From Acheta domesticus (taxonomy: Eukaryota > Arthropoda > Insecta > Orthoptera > Gryllidae), in NCBI GenBank assembly GCA_031308135.1, contig JAHLJT010004567.1, positions 34,314,115 through 34,378,114 on the forward strand: a stretch of DNA of 64,000 bases. The letters are read 5' to 3'. The position numbers and the translations under genes are program-made. Position 1 is the stretch's first letter; every line of letters begins with the position of its first letter. The notes under the pieces were generated by a model. It was not told where the DNA came from, ran no database searches, and saw only the letters and a program-made list of their open reading frames with translations. Below are positions 58,290-64,000 of this stretch, piece after piece.

Positions 58290-58600
58290 TCACTGTTAAC
58301 GCTTCCTTGCACCCAACTCTGCGACTCCCACGTCTCTGTTCCCGGTGGCTTGGGGTTCTTCCCGTACTCCAATTCGGGTGGTCCCCCACGGCCTCCGGAT
58401 CCTTCTCCGCCCTCGGCCCAGCCACCCTCCCGCGTCCCGCCCTGCTCCTCGTGTGCCGCGTCCTCCCATCGCCCTGCGGCGTCCCTGGAGACTGGCGCGC
58501 GCCGCACTCCCCCTCCCTGCCCCTCCACCGCCCCCCTCGCGGCCGCAGAAGGATCTGTCTCGAGGCACGCGAGCATCCGCAGGGCGTTTGCTTCGGTCTC
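58290..58600. other. CpG-rich block
   Basis: GC-rich DNA with CGCGCGCCGCACTCCC and CTCGCGGCCGCAG. Several frames of 99-166 codons overlap on both strands, a sign of stop-poor composition rather than coding. No splice-supported exon. Confidence 0.35.
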
Positions 58601-59395
58601 TTATTCCCAAGGACTTGCCTTGTTCTTCAGATATACACCCTGCAACTTTCTTTCTTTACTCCCGCTCTGGCCATTGCAAGTTTAACCGTAGAGTTTTAAC
58701 TGTGTTTGGCATACGTGAAACGGTTAATGATTTCTTTCTTTACCCTTCTTACCGGTTTTATACACTCAAATGTGGAATAATAGTACTATCTGAAACGGAT
58801 AATAAGTACCTTATGAAAACGTCATGTTCAATGACGTTTAATTGAATTCATTTAATTGAATAAAAGTGTACAATTAATTTTATTATGATAGAATATAAAC
58901 ATTCTGATAAGTTATTAATTAATGCCACAATTTCACTAAAAATTATAAATAGTTCATATGAATATACGTACATGCTTTTTAAGAAATATATCGTTAAAAT
59001 AAAAATTTATAGAACTATTATTAGTCTTCTAAAGATTATCATTTGGATGATCTTTATGCCCGTATTTTCTATTCTTTCTTAAATTAATGCTCATTCATTT
59101 TGTTTAGATATATTTAATTTGCTTCTGCTTTCTGGTCAGATAACTTCAAGATATATTGTAGTTAAAATATTTTCACTCACAAGACAATATTTTAATTCAG
59201 AAAATGAATTTATAACAATTAGGCGTTTGTCCACACTCGAAGCAGTGCGCCAAATAGAGTATCCATTCATCATTTACCATACACTACATGTTACCATAAG
59301 GGGGCTAAAAGGCCGAAAAAACTGCTTCGAGATCAAGTAGATGGATGCCCGGTTCTCTTCCTGTGAAATTCAACTAAGGTGCGCGGGTTAAGCAA
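58601..59395. other. AT-rich interval, nothing recognised
   Basis: No coding or repeat signal identified. Confidence 0.4.
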
Positions 59396-59708
59396 GCTCT
59401 CGTTTTCGAACGCCCGTACATCACCGCAAGTCGTTATTTATTCGCGCATTTATTTCTTATCGATAGCGTCGTGTTTTCCTTCGGGCGCCTTAGGCTCTCT
59501 ATTCGCGGGATTACGGCCTTGCCGCGACTGCCTCCGCCGCCTCCGCCGCCGCCCCCGCCGCCGCCGGCGCTACCAGACAAATGGCGTCATAAATCGAAGA
59601 CGTAGCGTCCCGGGTTCCTGCCTCGGCGCAGTGGCGGTGGTGACGGGAGAGACGGGAAGGGGGCAGCGGTTGGAGCAGAGGTGGCGGAGATGGGGTGGAG
59701 GGGGACCG
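59396..59708. other. CpG-rich block before the second G-rich array
   Basis: Contains ATTCGCGCATTTATT, CTTATCGATAGCGTCG and CCGCCGCCGCCGGCGC. It ends where the array begins. It resembles the other CpG blocks that border arrays in this window. Confidence 0.35.
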
Positions 59709-59992
59709 GAAGGGGCGGCGGGGGCGGCGGGGGCGACGGGGGCGACGGGGGCGGCGGGGGCGGCGGGGGCGGCGGGGGCGGCGGGGGCGGCGGGGGCGGC
59801 GGGGGCGGCGGGGGCGGCGGGGGCGGCGGGGGCGGCGGGGGCGGCGGGGGCGGCGGGGGCGGCGGGGGCGGCGGGGGCGGCGGGGCGGCGGGGGCGGCGG
59901 GGGCGGCGGGGGCGGCGGGGGCGGCGAGGGCGGCGGGGGCGGCGGGGGCGGCGGGGGCGGCGGGGGCGGCGGGGGCGGCGGGGGCGACAGCG
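59709..59992. repeat. (GGGGGCGGC)n minisatellite, ~31 units
   Basis: About 284 bp of the same 9-base unit and the same strand as the array at 43213-44022, with GGGGGCGAC variants at the left end, one 8-base unit near 59881 and one GGCGAGGGC. Gly/Ala, Gly/Arg and poly-Gly frames are artefacts. Confidence 0.96.
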
Positions 59993-62789
59993 ACGACGGT
60001 GGGGTGGTGAGGGTGGCGCGGGTGGAGGTGGGGCGGGGAGGGCGGGAGCCGCTTCTCGAAAAAATCGTTAGCGTCGTGAAATGCTGGGGAATGGGAATTG
60101 GGCTGGGGGTGGGGGTGGAGGAAGATGTTCCAAAGGTGAAGAAGCCGAGGACCTTCTTGTAGAAGATCTTCGATACGAGGATCGTTTAAAACGAACGGTT
60201 TTAACCTGAGAGAAGTGTACCCCTACCACTTCATTGGCAACACATTTACTGACAGAATACATGTACATTTTCACATTGTTCATATAACTTCAGTGCAATG
60301 GGTTTTAGAAAAAAAGAGGGAAAAACTAGAATTATTTTCAAATTTAAATATTAAATATTCAAAGTCATAGAATGCATTTTGTAATTTGTTGATTCCTAGC
60401 GGAGGTAACCCATATGTCTGATAATAAATTTATACCAATCATATCTTACGGAAAAGGATATATCGCATCTGTATTGTAAAACTGGATAAATATTATTTAC
60501 ACTCCAGGCACACCATACTCCTTTCTACCTCTCTCTACCTTGCCCCATCCGCTCGGTTTGGGTTGTTTTGCTCCGCCCTGCACACTGCCCAACCCGCTTG
60601 CCTATGTCACCGTGACTTCTCAAGAACACCGTTGTGTTGCAGAAAACCTGTATTTGGGCAAAAGAGAGCTCGTTAATGACCATCTCCTACTACGCAAAAG
60701 CAATGCATCTGCCACCAAGTGTCAAATATTATAATGTCAGAAATAAAGTTTTACTCCAGAAAAAAAAATTAGAACGATTCCCTTTAAATTGAATAATATT
60801 GCTGTATCATCAACTGCACACGCATTATAGAGAAGCATTGTAATGCTGCAAGGGAAAACGGTAAATTTTCGACAAAAAATCTCTTACTGATGGATTCTGG
60901 TAACGAAATAGTAGATTAATCGTGTGTATGTATGAAGCAAATTACATCTTCTTTCACGTTATGTAGTCAGAATTCACGATTGGTGTGTCCTTGATGCCGA
61001 ACTATCAATTGACAGCAAAACGTCTTTCTCTCCATCTGTCTGTCTGTGAACAACGCTAGAGGATAAACCATTAGCGGGATTTGCAGCAAAATTCATATCC
61101 TGCGATCGATCTGACTAATGACGCGACATATTGATGATGAAACGTATGTTTTGATTTTTGGGGGGGGGGGTACTTTACATAACGCCTCAATAACATTTTC
61201 AAACTTATTTAAAAACTGGTTCCAATTTTTTTCTGTATTTTTTTTTATTGACCAAAAGACGCATGAAAATGGCGCAGGTTGCATTTTCGTTGCACTCCCT
61301 ACATTTTTGAAAATTGCAAAAAATATTTCGGCGTCTTTCTGCAACTAGAACAATGAAGATAGAACATTTTCCTTTATGAAATCTGTTCATCAAAAATAGA
61401 TCTTCAAATAAAGTGATGATCAATTTTGTTGAAAATATTCGGGTTTGCATAATTTTGCGTGAAACAGGCAATATTTAAGCTGGAATTTCTCGCACGTTTT
61501 TTGTTATAATAATTCAGAAATAATATAAGAATTTATTTTGTTATTAACGAGGATTTATTTATTTAATTGATTAATGATAGTGATAGGAAAATAATGCTTT
61601 ATTTTCTGAACGTTAATGTTGCAAGGTCTATATGCTCAATAAAGTGGTACATTCATCTATATTAAAGTCAGGAAGGATAAATTTACAGAGATAATACAGA
61701 AACATTATGCATAAAATGAATATTACTTAATGATATTGTAGTTACGTATATGCATTCATAAGGCGAAATATTGGAAGCCTTCAGTTCTGGATGTTTACTT
61801 TGTATGTGAAATTATCCTTGCTTGTCTGAATAATGTGCCGCAAGTATATAACAGTACACATTTATATACTTCGTTTCTTTGGTCGAAGTGAGAAACGGCC
61901 ACTGTTCCTGACCATCGAAATAACTGAATACATGCATTCCAGGCGCTTCGGCTGAATTTGTTTGGATTTTCCAAGTGACAACTGAAGTGAGGGAAGAGAT
62001 AGCAATATTATAATATTTCGTAACCCTTCCGAATAATGCGAGAAACTACGTACTGTTGTCGCTCCTCTAGTTGCTATTTTTGAGTTCTAGAAAAGCTGGT
62101 TCTCCTCTCCCTCTGTTTCAAACCATTCGCACTCGTTTTGTCAAGAGTGGGAATCCCACCGGACTTGCTTGACACGGGCTGCCTCTCCGACACAGCGCCT
62201 GCTATCCTTGGGTTGGATTGTAACCCAAATGCTTTGCGAGTTGCATATGAGCATTTTTTTATACACAAGAAAATTGTGTGTAACGTTTTGAAAACCGAAC
62301 TCCCTATTTTCCTTTTCCCAATTACTGTCAAGTATTCGTACAAAATTTGGTTCAAATTGCTTCACCCGTTCCAGAGTAATGCTGAAACACAATTACTCAC
62401 ACTCATAAACAAGAGTTTATATATACTATTAAAACTGTTAATGCATTTTGCAAATTTCTGATAAAGGACGATTTTCTGTTGCTCTGTTTGATTTCAGGTA
62501 CTTGTGAGATCAAAGTCTGGAAGGAGAATGCGTGACGTCCGCGCCAGGAAATAAATAGTTTAGAAAAAGTGTTGTAGATTAGCATGTACTCGTCTTGTGA
62601 TAGCAAGTTTTTCACCCATCAATTTATTTTCGTTACCTGTACCTTATGGTTTCTTTTCCGAGGCTTTAATCCGATGGAGAGACCATTTGGGACGAAAGCC
62701 AAAATTCGAAAGGTTAGAACGTGGTGGGATGGCATAAAGGCAGTCGCCCTAGCCATATAGTTATTAAGTAATGCTATTATATATGTAAT
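59993..62789. other. Mostly AT-rich interval
   Basis: GC-rich array flank to about 60130, then AT-rich. A run of ten G lies near 61159. The 62290-62400 stretch has a phrase (CAAAATTTGGTTCAAATTG) reminiscent of insect repeat sequences, but no element ends were found. No gene supported. Confidence 0.4.
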
Positions 62790-63108
62790 AACTCAAATTC
62801 AATTCGATGATGCGTTATTTTCCGAGGCGAGGGTCAGGCCTTGACGCCTGCTTTTCCGCGTGACCTCGCAAATTCCTTTACGCTCTTTTCATCGTCTCGC
62901 AGGCATTATTTGCGCGATGAAGCAGGTGATTTGAATTTCGTCAGAGGTTTCATTTAGACTTGATCTTTTAGCCAGCTGGCCGGACAGCCGGCTTTACTTC
63001 CCGCCCGAAGGAAGGAGTACGAAAGATTTTTCACCCTTAAAAATCCACGACATTGTTCGGGTTAGAACCCGCGACCTTGGGTGTAACAGTCCGATACGCT
63101 AATTGATA
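62790..63108 (-). mobile_element. SINE-B copy 3, near full length
   Basis: Minus strand. The B box GGTTCTAACCC lies near 63060, the body contains the GAAGGAAGGAGTACGAAAGA landmark (plus strand), and the 3' hairpin region is degenerate (CAGGCCTTGACGCCTGC on the plus strand). An AATTC-type tail lies at 62790-62808. More diverged than copies 1 and 2. Confidence 0.75.
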
Positions 63109-64000
63109 TCCAACCTAATACTTAAATATCTAATAAATTGATACCAAAATCTTGAATACCTAATAATAATTACCTATTATATAAAAATTTCAAAAAATTG
63201 TGGTTTTCATGAAGTAGAAAATTACGCATGGGGACAATCGGGACCGCAGAAATCCAGATTAGATATACAATTCGTAGGATCTATTTGCGAATGGAGCGTA
63301 GAACATATTAACAGGTGTTTAGATAACTGAGAAAATAGGCGGAAACGTCACAGGACGCGCGACTCGAAGACTCATTGCATTTGATAGAAACGTACATCAC
63401 CACAATTTCTCATCAATGCAACCCAAGATTAATTTCAAATGCTTTATAACGGAAACATTCCAAACACTCAGAAATTATTTGAGTTTGGTTGGTTTATTAT
63501 CTGTATCTTGATGCTTTCACCCTCCATACAGCAATGCAATAATGTATCAAATCCCTGTAGTATTTTTATAAATAATTTAAATTTACATTTATGTGAAAGA
63601 AAGAATTTCATGAAAAAAAGTTCTTACAAATTTTCAGCGTGTTCAGAAAATGTCAGAAAACTATGCAGCCTCTGGCCTTATTAGGTGTGCCTGAAGTTAC
63701 ATAAGACATCCAGAAACTGGGACAAAATACAAAACCAACAAGGACGTTTCGATTTTGATTGAAAAATGCAACAATTAGATTGTGCTATTCCGGCTTTTCT
63801 CATACTACCCGTACCAACCGAATCGTCATTGTTTAGGAAGAGTTGATGCCATGAAAAATCAAGGCTCCAAGGAAGAGGCTGTCTGCTTTGAAATATTTGC
63901 TATTCACGTGTTTTGTTAAGGAACTTCTTCGATGTACTTGGTATGGAAAGAACTGTTGTAATGAATATGTATTAAAATACATTGTTGCAGTATTAGGGAA
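63109..64000. other. AT-rich interval, nothing recognised
   Basis: An 81-codon plus-strand frame (63439-63684) has no recognisable domain. Nothing else seen. Confidence 0.4.

Noticed and set aside
59379..60162. Gly/Ala- and Gly/Arg-rich frames up to 230 codons
   Set aside because: Generated by the second 9-bp array; multiple phases are open at once.

Overview
This window is eukaryotic and AT-rich. It is crowded with transposable elements and tandem repeats. I find no convincing host protein-coding gene, no rRNA gene and no true tRNA gene. A Jockey-type LINE, an R2-like LINE relic, tRNA-headed SINEs, an hAT-type MITE and a mariner-like foldback element together suggest a large arthropod genome, most likely an insect. 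I cannot name the species. No operon logic applies; the only long intact reading frames belong to retrotransposons.

Layout. 0.1-3.4 kb: SINE-A copies, C-rich minisatellites and a dispersed repeat (family D). 4.5-6.9 kb: a decayed R2/R4-like LINE ending in (AAT)n. 6.9-9.5 kb: AT-rich with nothing recognised. 9.5-10.8 kb: a G-rich array and old SINE-A pieces. 11.6-15.2 kb: microsatellites, a Jockey relic, a 675-bp hAT-type MITE that contains a G-rich minisatellite, and an inverted family D copy. 15.2-27 kb: mostly AT-rich, with palindromes, SINE-C, two SINE-B copies, a ~80-bp-arm inverted repeat and several CpG-rich blocks. 27.6-31.9 kb: a nearly complete Jockey-clade LINE with target-site duplications (TSDs), an intact ORF1 and an ORF2 broken by one frameshift. 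32.6-34.3 kb: a 1.67-kb mariner-like element with inverted repeats of about 475 bp. 34.9-44.1 kb: more SINE-A, a tandem array that carries (AC)n tracts, and a large (GGGGGCGGC)n array. 47.6-51.0 kb: a ~228-bp tandem duplication split by a 5'-truncated LINE (LINE-B) that keeps a 628-codon reverse-transcriptase frame. 51.2-58.6 kb: minisatellites, head-to-head and nested SINE-A copies, a 120-bp-period array and a 75/149-bp satellite. 59.4-64 kb: a second (GGGGGCGGC)n array, AT-rich DNA and a third SINE-B.

How the parts relate. SINE-B shares its last ~55 bp, including a GGCC-rich hairpin, with the 3' end of LINE-B, so LINE-B or a relative probably mobilised it. SINE-A (about 560 bp, tRNA-like head, AATC-type tail) is the commonest family, with about 14 pieces. 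It shares a short 3' domain with SINE-C. Nesting and TSDs give an order of events at several places. The best candidates for novelty are the LINE-B/SINE-B pair, the minisatellite-bearing MITE, the long-arm mariner foldback and the large strand-asymmetric G-rich arrays. All are genome-repeat biology. I see no sign of a new enzymatic or defence system.
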